The position numbers were made by a program, and so were the translations under genes. Shown here piece after piece: positions 37,034 to 48,567 of a DNA stretch of 64,000 nt. The notes under the pieces were generated by a model. The model did no database searches. It was given only the letters and a program-made list of their open reading frames with translations, and was not told where the DNA came from. Location of the stretch: contig NZ_CP109078.1 in assembly GCF_035917455.1 (NCBI RefSeq), positions 8,498,984 through 8,562,983 on the forward strand. Reading direction: 5' to 3'. This stretch comes from Micromonospora sp. NBC_01796. Lineage in GTDB: Bacteria; Actinomycetota; Actinomycetes; Mycobacteriales; Micromonosporaceae. Every line of letters starts with the position of its first letter. Position 1 is the first letter of the stretch.

Positions 37034-37864
37034 TCAGTCGTCGACGTCGACGGCCTTGAACAGCGCGGCCACCTCGGCGTTGCTCAGTCGACGGGTACGT
37101 CCGGCGCGCAGATCCCCCAGCCGGATCGGTCCGATCTCGGTCCGGATCAGCCGCGACACCGGGTGCCCCACCTCGTCGAGCAACCGGCGCACGATGTGCT
37201 TGCGCCCCTCGTGCAGGGTGATCTCGATCTGGGCGGTACGCCCGAGCGTGTCGATCAGCTTGAACGAGTCGACCTGCGCCGGGCCGTCCTCGAGTTCCAC
37301 CCCGGCCTGGAGTCGCCGGCCGACGGAGCGGGGCAGGGGTCCGGCCACCTCGCACAGGTAGGTCTTCGACACCCCGTACGAGGGGTGCATGAGCCGGTGG
37401 GCCAGGGTCCCGTCGTTGGTGAGCAGGAGCAGGCCCTCGCTGTCGGCGTCGAGCCGCCCGACGTGGTAGACCCGCTCCTCCACCCGGTCGAGGAAGTCGG
37501 CGAGCGCCGAACGCCCCTTCTCGTCGGCCATGGTCGAGACGACCCCGCGGGGCTTGTTCATCGCCAGGTAGACCAGGCGGGTGTCGGTGACCAGGCGCTC
37601 GCCGTCGACGTGGATCACCGCCGTGGCCGCGTCGACCTTGTCGCCGAGCTGGGCGACCCGGCCGTCGACCGTGACCCGGCGGCGGAAGATCAGGTCCTCG
37701 CAGGCCCGGCGGGAGCCGACTCCGGCGGCGGCGAGGACCTTCTGCAGCCGCTCGGTTCCCTCCCGCGCGTCCGGTTCCCCCCGTTGGGCACCGCCGCCAC
37801 TCGATGGACCGTTCGCCCTCCCTGCGGCGCGGGTCACACGGGTACGGCTGTCATCGCGGGGCAT
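37034..37864 (-). CDS. rluB: 23S rRNA pseudouridine synthase RluB family
   Basis: A 276-residue enzyme with an S4 RNA-binding domain (about 38-95, RLQKVLAAAGVGSRRACEDLI) followed by the RsuA/RluB catalytic domain. The latter has MNKPRGVVST, the catalytic Asp in GRLDADSEGLLLLTNDG, and EGRKHIVRRLLDEVGHPV. It isomerises a uridine in the peptidyl-transferase region of 23S rRNA. The first 35 residues are a basic, Gly-rich tail. It overlaps scpB by 14 bases. Confidence 0.93.
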   Translation of the reverse strand: MPRDDSRTRVTRAAGRANGPSSGGGAQRGEPDAREGTERLQKVLAAAGVGSRRACEDLIFRRRVTVDGRVAQLGDKVDAATAVIHVDGERLVTDTRLVYLAMNKPRGVVSTMADEKGRSALADFLDRVEERVYHVGRLDADSEGLLLLTNDGTLAHRLMHPSYGVSKTYLCEVAGPLPRSVGRRLQAGVELEDGPAQVDSFKLIDTLGRTAQIEITLHEGRKHIVRRLLDEVGHPVSRLIRTEIGPIRLGDLRAGRTRRLSNAEVAALFKAVDVDD

Positions 37865-38900
37865 CGGCTATCTCTTCCAGGTCGTCGGGGAGGAACGGGG
37901 CCAGCGGGGGAAGCTCGTCGACCGTGTTCAGCCCGAGCTTCTCCAGGAACATGGTCGTCGTACGGTAGAGGAAGGCACCGCTGTCCGGTTCGCTGCCGCA
38001 CTCCTCGACCAGGCCACGCGAGACCAGGGTACGGATCACCCCGTCACAGTTGACACCTCGGATGGCCGAGATCCGTGACCGGGTGACCGGCTGCTTGTAG
38101 GCCACCACCGCCAGGGTCTCCAGCGCAGCCTGGGTGAGTCGTACCGCCTGTCCGTTGAGTACGAACCGTTCGACGTACGTGGCGTATTCCGGACGGGTGT
38201 AGAGCCGCCACCCGCCCGCGGCCCGCCGGAGGTCGAAGCCGTGTCCGGCTGCGGTGTAGTCACCGGACACCTGTTCGAGCATAGCGGCGACCCGATTCGT
38301 CGGCTGCTCCAGTACCTCGGCGAGCACGATCTCCGCGACCGGTTCGTCGACCACCAGCAGGATCGCTTCCAGCGCCGCCCGCAGTTCCTCGTCGACCAGC
38401 CCCGGCGCCTCCGACGATCCTGCCCCGGTGGCCTCCGGTCCCCCGTCCCCCACGGCGTCCGACGTCGGTTCGGCCGGGACCAACGATGTCGGTTCCGGCG
38501 CGGCGTCCGACGTCGGTTCGGGCAGGGCTGACGATGTCGGTTCCGGCGCCGGTCGGGAGTTGTCCACCGGCCTGGTTGCGGTGGCGTCCGGCACCCGGGC
38601 GCCGACGTCGGGCCGAGCCGACACCGGATCGGTCTCCTCCGGGCGCTCCTCGACAGGCTCGTCCGGCGCCACCACCTCGGCGGCGTCGACGGACTCGGCG
38701 GTGGCGCCAGTGGGATCGACCAGGTCGGCGGGATCAACGGTCTCGTCGGGTTCAGCCGCATCGCCGGCATGAGCCACGTCGGCGGACGGGGTGGCGGGCT
38801 GGTCGGCCGGCGCCGCGGCCGGACGGGCCCATGGCGGCACCCACGCGGCGGCCTGGTCGGCCAGGGAGTCCGGGGCGTCCCGACGCTCGTCGCTCGTCAT
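37851..38900 (-). CDS. scpB: Segregation and condensation protein B
   Basis: A 349-residue protein. The C-terminal 190 residues are the ScpB double winged helix (LEAILLVVDEPVAEIVLAE, RLTQAALETLAVVAYKQPV, SRISAIRGVNCDGVI, FLYRTTTMFLEKLGL). The N-terminal 150 residues are a disordered acidic, Pro/Ala/Thr-rich extension with repeated EPTS units, longer than in most homologues. ScpB dimers bind ScpA and the SMC head to load condensin. The ATG overlaps the scpA stop by 4 bases. Confidence 0.93.
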   Translation of the reverse strand: MTSDERRDAPDSLADQAAAWVPPWARPAAAPADQPATPSADVAHAGDAAEPDETVDPADLVDPTGATAESVDAAEVVAPDEPVEERPEETDPVSARPDVGARVPDATATRPVDNSRPAPEPTSSALPEPTSDAAPEPTSLVPAEPTSDAVGDGGPEATGAGSSEAPGLVDEELRAALEAILLVVDEPVAEIVLAEVLEQPTNRVAAMLEQVSGDYTAAGHGFDLRRAAGGWRLYTRPEYATYVERFVLNGQAVRLTQAALETLAVVAYKQPVTRSRISAIRGVNCDGVIRTLVSRGLVEECGSEPDSGAFLYRTTTMFLEKLGLNTVDELPPLAPFLPDDLEEIADAPR

Positions 38901-40000
38901 TGCGGTACGTCCTCCTGCGCCGTCGAACCACTGCTTGCCTGCGCCGGGCCCGACGGCGTCTCCTCGGCACTCGCCCCGGGCTCGGCCCCGTCACCGTCGA
39001 CAGCGGCCACCACCGCCGGCTCGTCCGAGGACTCCGCCGAATCGGGCGGCGTGGGCTGGTCGGGCGATGCCGGCTGGTCGGGCGGTACGGGCGACCCGGC
39101 GTACTCGTCGATCTGGAGTTCGGCTCCGCCGTCGGCCGGGCCGGTCCACCGTACGGTCAACTCGCCCAGGGCCTGTTCCTGGGTGAAGCCGACCAGGCCC
39201 TCCCGGTACAGCTCCAGCAGGGCCAGGAACCGGGCCACCACCTCGAGCGTCGACTCGCAGTCGACGCAGAGCAGCCGGAACGTCGCGGTGCCCATCCGGC
39301 GCAACCGGTCCCGGAGGATCGCGGCGTGCTCCCGGACACTGACCCGTACCTCGTGGATGTGCGCGATGGAGACCACCGGCACCGGTTTCGGGGTCATCAC
39401 CCTGATCGCGATCTTCAGCAGCCGCGCCGGTCCGATGCCGAGGACCAGGTCGGGCAGGGCCTGGGCGTACCGGTCCTCCAGGGTGACCGCCCGCGGGTAG
39501 CGACGGGACCCGACGGCCTCCAGGCCGGCGATGTGACTCGCCGCCTCCTTGTACGCCTTGTACTGGAGCAGCCGGGCGAAGAGCAGGTCGCGCGCCTCCA
39601 GCAGGGCGAGGTCCTCCTCGTCCTCGACCTCGGCGGCGGGCAGCAGCCGGGCCGCCTTGAGGTCGAGCAGGGTCGCGGCGATGAGCAGGAACTCGCTGGC
39701 CTCGTCGAGGTCCCACTCGTCGCCCATGGCCCGGATGTAGGCGATGAACTCGTCGGTCACCCGGTGCAGGGCGACCTCGGTCACGTCCAGCTTGTGCTTG
39801 CCGATCAACTGGAGCAGCAGGTCGAACGGGCCGGTGAAGTTGGCCAGTCGTACGGTGAATCCGGTCGCCGGCTCCTCGGCGGGCGCGGGGGCCGGGGCGG
39901 CTTCGTCCTGCGCGGCGGCGGCCGGGGTGACGTCGTCCGGGTGCGCGGCGTCGGCATCGGTTGCGTCAACCGGCGGCGGCTCGGCGGGCTGGACGGTCAC
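38897..40000 (-). CDS. scpA: Segregation and condensation protein A
   Basis: About 367 residues; the kleisin core (about 45-290) has FTVRLANFTGPFDLLLQLI, HKLDVTEVALHRVTDEFIAYI, EFLLIAATLLDLKAARLLP and the C-terminal winged helix RFLALLELYREGLVGF. It bridges SMC heads in the bacterial condensin. The C-terminal 75 residues are acidic and Ser/Pro-rich. The start is uncertain: GTG at 40000 is used; a GTG at 40018 and a TTG at 40033 are in frame. None has a strong ribosome site. It lies close downstream of parA, linking segregation functions. Confidence 0.92.
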   Translation of the reverse strand: MTVQPAEPPPVDATDADAAHPDDVTPAAAAQDEAAPAPAPAEEPATGFTVRLANFTGPFDLLLQLIGKHKLDVTEVALHRVTDEFIAYIRAMGDEWDLDEASEFLLIAATLLDLKAARLLPAAEVEDEEDLALLEARDLLFARLLQYKAYKEAASHIAGLEAVGSRRYPRAVTLEDRYAQALPDLVLGIGPARLLKIAIRVMTPKPVPVVSIAHIHEVRVSVREHAAILRDRLRRMGTATFRLLCVDCESTLEVVARFLALLELYREGLVGFTQEQALGELTVRWTGPADGGAELQIDEYAGSPVPPDQPASPDQPTPPDSAESSDEPAVVAAVDGDGAEPGASAEETPSGPAQASSGSTAQEDVPQ

Positions 40001-40040
40001 CCGAGCACCGTAGTCCACGGGTTGGGTGGGCAATGGCCGG

Positions 40041-40970
40041 CTACCGCTCGGCCTGCTGCGCGATCACCTCGCGGGCCAGTTGCCGGTAGTTGCGCGCACC
40101 CGACGACGCCGGGTCCAGCGTGGTGATCGGGGCACCGGCGACGGTGGACTCGGGGAACTTGACGGTCTTGGTGATCACGGTCTGGTAGACCTTGTCGCCG
40201 AAGGCCTCCACCACGCGTTGCAGCACCTGCCGGCAGTGCGTGGTACGGCTGTCGTACATGGTGGCGAGGATGCCTTCCAACTCCAGGTCGAAGTTGAGCC
40301 GCTCCCGGACCTTGTCGATGGTGTCGAGCAGCAGGGCCACCCCGCGCAGGCTGAAGAACTCGCACTCCAGCGGGATGAGTACGCCGTGGGCCACGGTCAG
40401 CGCGTTGATCGCGAGCAGGCCCAGCGACGGCTGGCAGTCGATCAGGATGTAGTCGTATTCCTTGCGGACCGTACGCAGCACCCGGGCCAGGGCCATCTCC
40501 CGGGCGACCTCGTTGACCAGTTGGATCTCGGCCGCGGAGAGGTCGATGTTGGCGGGGAGCAGGTGCAGTCCGGCCACGTCGGTCTTGATCAGGACGTCCT
40601 CGGCGGTGACGTCGTCCTGCATCAGCAGGTTGTAGACCGACAGGTCGAGGTTGTGCGGGTTGACGCCCAGCCCGACCGAGAGGGCGCCCTGGGGGTCGAA
40701 GTCGACCAGCAGGACCTTGCGGCCGTACTCGGCGAGCGCGGCGCCGAGGTTGATGGTGGTGGTGGTCTTGCCCACACCACCCTTCTGGTTGGCCAACGCC
40801 AGGATCCGGGCCGGCCCGTGCCGGTCGGTCGGCATCGGCTCGGGGATGGGCTTGCGCATGGTGTACGCGGTCGGGTCCGCGGGGGCGAGGTCGTTGCCGA
40901 AATCCAAGGCGGACTGCTGCTCACGGAGTGCGGAGGTCCACGCCTCGGCTCGGTCACCGTTGCCAGCCAT
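40041..40970 (-). CDS. parA: ParA/Soj-family chromosome-partitioning ATPase
   Basis: A 309-residue Walker-type ATPase with the deviant P-loop NQKGGVGKTTTTINLG (about 61-76), the VDFDPQGALS motif and DCQPSLGLLAINAL. The N-terminal 55 residues are variable. This is the scpA-linked ParA paralogue (Rv1708-like); no parB is adjacent, so it may act with SMC-ScpAB rather than in the oriC parAB pair. ATG start. Confidence 0.9.
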   Translation of the reverse strand: MAGNGDRAEAWTSALREQQSALDFGNDLAPADPTAYTMRKPIPEPMPTDRHGPARILALANQKGGVGKTTTTINLGAALAEYGRKVLLVDFDPQGALSVGLGVNPHNLDLSVYNLLMQDDVTAEDVLIKTDVAGLHLLPANIDLSAAEIQLVNEVAREMALARVLRTVRKEYDYILIDCQPSLGLLAINALTVAHGVLIPLECEFFSLRGVALLLDTIDKVRERLNFDLELEGILATMYDSRTTHCRQVLQRVVEAFGDKVYQTVITKTVKFPESTVAGAPITTLDPASSGARNYRQLAREVIAQQAER

Positions 40971-41157
40971 GTGCTTGTCCGCCCCCTTCCGACGACTGCA
41001 CGCCGGAGCCGTTTGGCGTCCCGCGCGGCGCCGCTACGAACCTCGATTGCCGCCCCAGGAGGCCCGCGCCGATCCCGACTGTACGCCACGTCCCGTCACC
41101 CCCGCGGGCACCGGTCCGGCGTGTCGACGCGGCAGAAGCCACGGGTAGATCCGCCGG

Positions 41158-42159
41158 TCAGGCTCGGGCTCGGGGGTGCGCAGTAGCGTACACCTCGCGC
41201 AGCCGCTCCACTGTCACCAACGTGTACACCTGGGTGGTGGTCACCGAGGCGTGACCGAGCAGTTCCTGCACCACCCGGACGTCGGCGCCGCCGTCGAGCA
41301 GGTGGGTCGCGTACGAGTGGCGCAGGGTGTGGGGTGAGACCGCGCGCGGGCCGTCGACCGGCAGGCCGGCGCGCTGTGCCGCCTTGCGGAGGATGGTCCA
41401 TGCGCTCTGCCGGGACAGTGCCCCGCCGCGGTTGTTGAGGAACACCGCGGGGGTGCCTCGACCGGCGGCGACGAGCAGCGGCCGGGCACGTGTCAGGTAG
41501 GCGCGCAGTGCCTCGGTGGCGTACCCGCCGATCGGCACGGTCCGGGTCCGGCCTCCCTTGCCGTGCAGGACCGCGGTCCCCTCGTCGGGCAGGTCCAGGT
41601 CGTCGACCGCCGCGCCGACCGCCTCCGAGATCCGGGCGCCGGTGCCGTAGAGGAATTCGAGCAGGGCCCGGTCGCGCAGTGCCAGGACCCCGTCGGCGCC
41701 CGCCGGACCGTCCGGTGCGGCGGTCTCCAGCAGCCGGATCACCTCGGTCACGTCGAGGGCCTTGGGTAACCGGCGGGTCGGCACGGCCGGTCGGACGTCG
41801 CGGCTGGCGTCCTCGCCGACCAGCCCTTCGCGCAGGGCGAACCGGTGCAGGCCGCGTACCGCGCTGGCCGCGCGGGCGGCGGAGGCGGCGGACAGCGGCG
41901 GGTGCCGGTCGTCACCGTCGCGCAACCGGGCGACGTAGCCGGTGATGTCGGCCGGCGCGACCGAGGCGAGGTCGTCGACCCCGCCGCCGGCCAGTTCGAC
42001 CAGGTAGCGGTCCAGATCCCGGCGGTACGCCGAGAGCGTGTTCGCCGACAGGCCACGTTCGACGGTGAGGTGGTCGAGGTAGCCGCGTACGGCACGACGC
42101 AGGGCCGGGGACGGTTGCGGTGCTGCCCCGTCCCCGGTTTCCTGCGTTCGTCCGGTCAG
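41158..42159 (-). CDS. xerD: Tyrosine recombinase XerD, with an apparent CTG start
   Basis: About 333 residues. The SAM-like core-binding domain reads [20 protein letters not shown] and [15 protein letters not shown]. The catalytic domain has Arg in GTGARISEA, Lys in [35 protein letters not shown] with the Tyr nucleophile. XerD with XerC resolves chromosome dimers at dif. The N-terminal domain has no in-frame ATG, GTG or TTG between the in-frame stop at 42178-42180 and a TTG at 41925, which would cut the domain. CTG at 42159 is the only near-cognate start, with AAGGG eight bases upstream. A sequence error near the start is the alternative. Confidence 0.85.
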   Translation of the reverse strand: MTGRTQETGDGAAPQPSPALRRAVRGYLDHLTVERGLSANTLSAYRRDLDRYLVELAGGGVDDLASVAPADITGYVARLRDGDDRHPPLSAASAARAASAVRGLHRFALREGLVGEDASRDVRPAVPTRRLPKALDVTEVIRLLETAAPDGPAGADGVLALRDRALLEFLYGTGARISEAVGAAVDDLDLPDEGTAVLHGKGGRTRTVPIGGYATEALRAYLTRARPLLVAAGRGTPAVFLNNRGGALSRQSAWTILRKAAQRAGLPVDGPRAVSPHTLRHSYATHLLDGGADVRVVQELLGHASVTTTQVYTLVTVERLREVYATAHPRARA

Positions 42160-42194
42160 GCTCGGATCCCTTCGGCGTCAGCGGGTGCGGCGGC

Positions 42195-43310
42195 TCAGGC
42201 CAGCACGTCCGCGAGGGCGACGCTGGCCATGCCGTGTGCCTCGGCGACCGGGCCGTAGGTGACCTGCCCGTCGTGGGTGTTGAGGCCCAGGGCCAGGGCC
42301 TGGTCCCGCCGCAGCGCCTCGCGCCAGCCGTGGTTGGCCAGTTCCAGGGCGTACGGCAGGGTGACGTTGGTCAGCGCGTAGGTGCTGGTGTGCGGGACCG
42401 CGCCGGGCATGTTCGCCACGCAGTAGAACAGCGAGTTGTGCACCGGGTAGACCGGGTTGTCGTGCGTGGTCGGCCGGGAGTCCTCGAAGCAGCCGCCCTG
42501 GTCGATCGAGATGTCGACCAGCACGCTGCCGGGCTTCATCCGGGAGACGAGTTCGTTGGAGATGAGCGTCGGGGCCTTGGCGCCCGGCACCAGGACCGCG
42601 CCGATGACCAGGTCCGCGTCGAGCACGGCCCGCTCGATCTCGTACGCGTTGGAGGCCACCGTCTGCAGGTGGCCACGGTAGATGGCGTCGGCCTGGCGCA
42701 GCCGGTTGACGTTGCGGTCGAGCAGGAGCACCTCGGCCTGCAGGCCGAGCGCGATCGCGGCGGCGTTCATGCCGGAGACACCGGCACCGATGACCACGGT
42801 CTTCGCGGCGTAGACGCCGGAGACACCGCCCATCAGTACGCCGCGCCCGCCACCGGAGCGCATCAGGTGGTACGCGCCGACCTGCGGGGCGAGCCGGCCG
42901 GCGACCTCGGACATCGGGGCGAGCAGCGGCAGCGCCCGGTCGGCGGTCTCCACCGTCTCGTACGCGATACCGGTGACGCCCCGGTCGAGCAGCGCGTCGG
43001 TGGTCTCCTTCGAGGCCGCCAGGTGCAGGTACGTGAAGAGCACCTGTCCCGGACGCATCCGGTGGTACTCCTGCGCGATCGGTTCCTTGACCTTCAGGAC
43101 CAGTTCGGCGGCGCCCCAGACCTCGTCCGCGGTGGGGAGGATCGTCGCACCGGCGGTGACGAACTCGTCGTCGGTGATCGACGAGCCGATCCCGGCTCCG
43201 GCCTCGACGAACACCTCGTGGCCACCCCGGATGAACTCGTGCACACCCGCCGGGGTGATCGCCACGCGGTACTCGTGGTTCTTGACCTCGCGTGGGATTC
43301 CGACCTTCAC
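42195..43310 (-). CDS. ald: Alanine dehydrogenase
   Basis: A 371-residue enzyme, the normal family length when started at GTG 43310 (preceded by AAAGGTG). It begins VKVGIPREVKNHEYRVA. Other features are the substrate Lys/His region YLHLAAS, the NAD-binding VVIGAGVSGMNAAAIALGL, and DISIDQGGCFEDSRPTTH. It interconverts L-alanine and pyruvate plus ammonia with NAD. The gene is inserted between xerD and the NUDIX gene relative to M. tuberculosis. It lies 35 bases upstream of xerD, so the two may be co-transcribed. Confidence 0.95.
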   Translation of the reverse strand: MKVGIPREVKNHEYRVAITPAGVHEFIRGGHEVFVEAGAGIGSSITDDEFVTAGATILPTADEVWGAAELVLKVKEPIAQEYHRMRPGQVLFTYLHLAASKETTDALLDRGVTGIAYETVETADRALPLLAPMSEVAGRLAPQVGAYHLMRSGGGRGVLMGGVSGVYAAKTVVIGAGVSGMNAAAIALGLQAEVLLLDRNVNRLRQADAIYRGHLQTVASNAYEIERAVLDADLVIGAVLVPGAKAPTLISNELVSRMKPGSVLVDISIDQGGCFEDSRPTTHDNPVYPVHNSLFYCVANMPGAVPHTSTYALTNVTLPYALELANHGWREALRRDQALALGLNTHDGQVTYGPVAEAHGMASVALADVLA

Positions 43311-43521
43311 GATGAGACACCTTTCTTCCGGGGTCGACGTGCCCCGGCCGTTGCGCGCGACCGGCTCCGTTGCCGTCGCGGTCCGCAGTACCACCGGCGG
43401 CAGTCTAGAACCGCCGAGCGGGTCGGGCAGCCGCCATTGTGACAGCCAGTGATGGTTGATCTTGACGATGTGTCAGCCCGTGGTCCCCGCCGTGGCCGAC
43501 CACACCGGTACGAACGCCGGA

Positions 43522-43565
43522 AGGCCGGCCCCGCCGTCTCGTCGAACAGACGGCGGGGCCGGCCT
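43522..43565. terminator. Very strong 18-bp hairpin between NUDIX and ald genes
   Basis: AGGCCGGCCCCGCCGTCT, an 8-base loop and the exact complement form the longest perfect stem in the window. It lies about 100 bases past the NUDIX stop on the minus strand, within the 353-base gap before ald. It should end the pyrG-NUDIX transcript and insulate ald. Confidence 0.8.
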
Positions 43566-43663
43566 CCCGGATCGCACTCGGGATCGGGCGTGCCCGGTCC
43601 CCGCGGCTGGTGCCCCTCTCGGGGCCCACCACCGGCAGCGGGTCGTCCCCGGTACCAGGACGG

Positions 43664-46203
<2,540 letters not shown>

Positions 46204-48567
46204 CTACCGCCCTGGCCGGGACCGACTCGGCTCGGCCGACCCCGGCGGCGCAACCCCGGCCGAACCCGACGCCGGGTCCGGAACGGACGGCTCGGCCGCC
46301 TCCGACGTGTCGGACGGCACCGACGACTCCGACGGCTCCGACGACAGCGCGTCGGACGACGACGGCTCTCCCGACAGCGGCGCTCCGGACGACGACGGCG
46401 GCACCGGTGGCGCCGATGTCGGCGGCTCGGTCGGCAGCCGGCCGATCTCGGCGGCCCCGTCGGCCGACGGCTGGGTGCGGTCGGCCGCGTGGTCGAGTAC
46501 CCGCAGCGCGGCCAGCGCCGCCAGCGGTACGACCAGCGCGGCGGCGGCACCGGCCACGTCCAGGGCCGAACCGCCGAGCAACCCGCCGATCAGGGCGGCG
46601 ACGGCGATACCGGCCATCCCGGCGCGGATCGCCGGGTAGATGCCGAACAGCCGCTTCAGCCCGCCCCAGGGGCGCAGCAGGGCGAACCACACCAGCACCG
46701 CACCGACCAGGGCCAGTACGGTCAGCGGGCTGCCGAACAGGGCGTCCATGTTCGCCGTACCGGAGCGGTGCACGGTCAGGCCGCTCGTACCGTCCGCGAC
46801 CGCGCCGAGGAACCGGCCGAGACTCCCCCGCTGGCCGTCCGGCCGACGCATGTCGAGTACGGCGAAACCGATGGTCACCGCAAGTCCGGCCAGGGTCGCC
46901 CAGACCAACCGGCCCAGCGTCAACCAGCCGCCGGTGCTCATCGCCGCGGCTATGCACACCCCGGCGGTGAGCGCGACCGCCCCGACCGAGTCCGCACCGA
47001 GGTACGGGCTGCCGATCACCACCAGACCGATGCCGCCGACCAGCACCACGATCGCCGGGCGCCAACTGCGGCGGACCTGCTGCGCCAGGCACCCGGCGGC
47101 GAGCAGGGTGCCGGCGACAAAAACCCCGAGCCCGACCGTGCCGAGTCCGGCGTACCGGCCGCCTTCCAGGGCCGAGTAGCCGGCGACCCCGTTGAGCTGC
47201 AACCGGGCGCCGGTCACCACGTCCACCCCGACGACGAGCGCGGCCAGCCCGGCGACGCTGCCCATCGGCCCGAGCGTACGGGCGTAGATCTTCGCCAGCC
47301 GGACCGCAGCGGTGGCGAGACCGAGGACCAGCACGGTGACCAGGCCGAAGTACAGGCCGCCGTGGTCGGACCGCCACCAGGGAACCGCGTCGGCGACCAG
47401 GGCGGCGGGGATCGCCAACGCGGCGGCGATCAGCAGCACCTCGACCACCGCGACCACCCGGCGGGACACCGGGACCGGACCGACCGGACCGGCGCGTCGG
47501 CGGGCGCGGCGCAGCAGCGGGAGCACCGCGATCGCGAGCAGGGTCTGGAAGCCGGCCAGCAGGGCGAAGAACCAGCTCGCCACCCGCCGTTGCGCGCCGG
47601 CCTCCCGATCGGCGTCGGCGGGTTGGGCGATCGCCGCGGCCAGGTCGGACGGGCGGCCCGGTGAGGTGGTCGCCGCCTGCCCCAGGAACAGCCGCTCCGG
47701 CATCGGCCGGCCGACCGCCGCCAACGCGGTCGGCGCCAGGTCGATGAGCTGGACGTACCCGTCGCGTCCGGTGCCGGACGAGGTGAGCCAGCCCCCGGAC
47801 CAACCGGGGCCGTCGGCGACCGCGACGTGCAGCCGGGACGTCTGGTCGGTGTCGGAGATACCGGCCACCAGGACCAGCGACCGCGCCGGTCGGGCCGCCA
47901 GTACCCGGGCCAGGGCGGCATCCGCCCGGCGGGCGGCGGCGGCGCGTACGGCCGGGTCGTCGCCGGTGACGGCACCCAGGTCGACGATGCTGAGCACGCA
48001 CGAGGCGAGCAGTTCGGCGGGGTTGGCCGGCAGCGTCGCGGCGTACCGGTCGACCCGGCCGAAGGGGCGGGCGGCGGCGATAGCGGCGCCGGGACCGACG
48101 GCGACGGTGCACCGGACCGACTCGGCCAACGCGCCGGGGATCGCCCCCCACGGTTGCCGTTCCTTGTTGTAGCGCACCACGGCCTGCTGGCCGGGAAGGT
48201 TGGCGCCGATCCCGTCCGGCTGCTCGACGGTCACCTGCGGCGCCGCACAGTCGCCGCTGACCGGCTCACCGTCCCAGGCGGCGTAGTTGCCGGCGCCGAG
48301 GGTCAGCCAGCCGTCCACCGGGCAGGTCGGCTGCCGCCCCGAGCGGACCGACAGGGAGCCGATGGACCCTCGTTCGGCCATCCGCCACAGGGTCGGGGTG
48401 GTCTGCGGGCTGACATCCTCCCAGCGCAGTCCGGCAACCCCGGCCACCACCACGTAGTCGGCGGTGCGCTGTGGTGCTCCCCCGGCCGGCCGGACCACCA
48501 GCGCCGCCACGGCCGACGCCACGACGGCCACGGTCAGCAGCACCGGCACCAGTCGACGCAGCATCAT
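46204..48567 (-). CDS. Alkaline-phosphatase-like polytopic membrane protein
   Basis: A 787-residue protein. A signal anchor (residues 1-27) is followed by an extracellular domain of about 310 residues resembling metal-dependent phosphatase/sulfatase folds (TTPTLWRMAERGSIGSLSV, VAGISDTDQTSRLHVAVADG, LIDLAPTALAAVGRP). Then come about nine hydrophobic segments (about 340-680) and a low-complexity acidic Ser/Pro/Glu tail. Active-site metal ligands are not clearly complete. Related genes lie next to murJ in Micromonosporaceae. It starts with overlapping ATGA at the glycosyltransferase stop. It may process an extracellular glycan or teichoic-type polymer; function unknown. Confidence 0.8.
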   Translation of the reverse strand: MMLRRLVPVLLTVAVVASAVAALVVRPAGGAPQRTADYVVVAGVAGLRWEDVSPQTTPTLWRMAERGSIGSLSVRSGRQPTCPVDGWLTLGAGNYAAWDGEPVSGDCAAPQVTVEQPDGIGANLPGQQAVVRYNKERQPWGAIPGALAESVRCTVAVGPGAAIAAARPFGRVDRYAATLPANPAELLASCVLSIVDLGAVTGDDPAVRAAAARRADAALARVLAARPARSLVLVAGISDTDQTSRLHVAVADGPGWSGGWLTSSGTGRDGYVQLIDLAPTALAAVGRPMPERLFLGQAATTSPGRPSDLAAAIAQPADADREAGAQRRVASWFFALLAGFQTLLAIAVLPLLRRARRRAGPVGPVPVSRRVVAVVEVLLIAAALAIPAALVADAVPWWRSDHGGLYFGLVTVLVLGLATAAVRLAKIYARTLGPMGSVAGLAALVVGVDVVTGARLQLNGVAGYSALEGGRYAGLGTVGLGVFVAGTLLAAGCLAQQVRRSWRPAIVVLVGGIGLVVIGSPYLGADSVGAVALTAGVCIAAAMSTGGWLTLGRLVWATLAGLAVTIGFAVLDMRRPDGQRGSLGRFLGAVADGTSGLTVHRSGTANMDALFGSPLTVLALVGAVLVWFALLRPWGGLKRLFGIYPAIRAGMAGIAVAALIGGLLGGSALDVAGAAAALVVPLAALAALRVLDHAADRTQPSADGAAEIGRLPTEPPTSAPPVPPSSSGAPLSGEPSSSDALSSEPSESSVPSDTSEAAEPSVPDPASGSAGVAPPGSAEPSRSRPGR

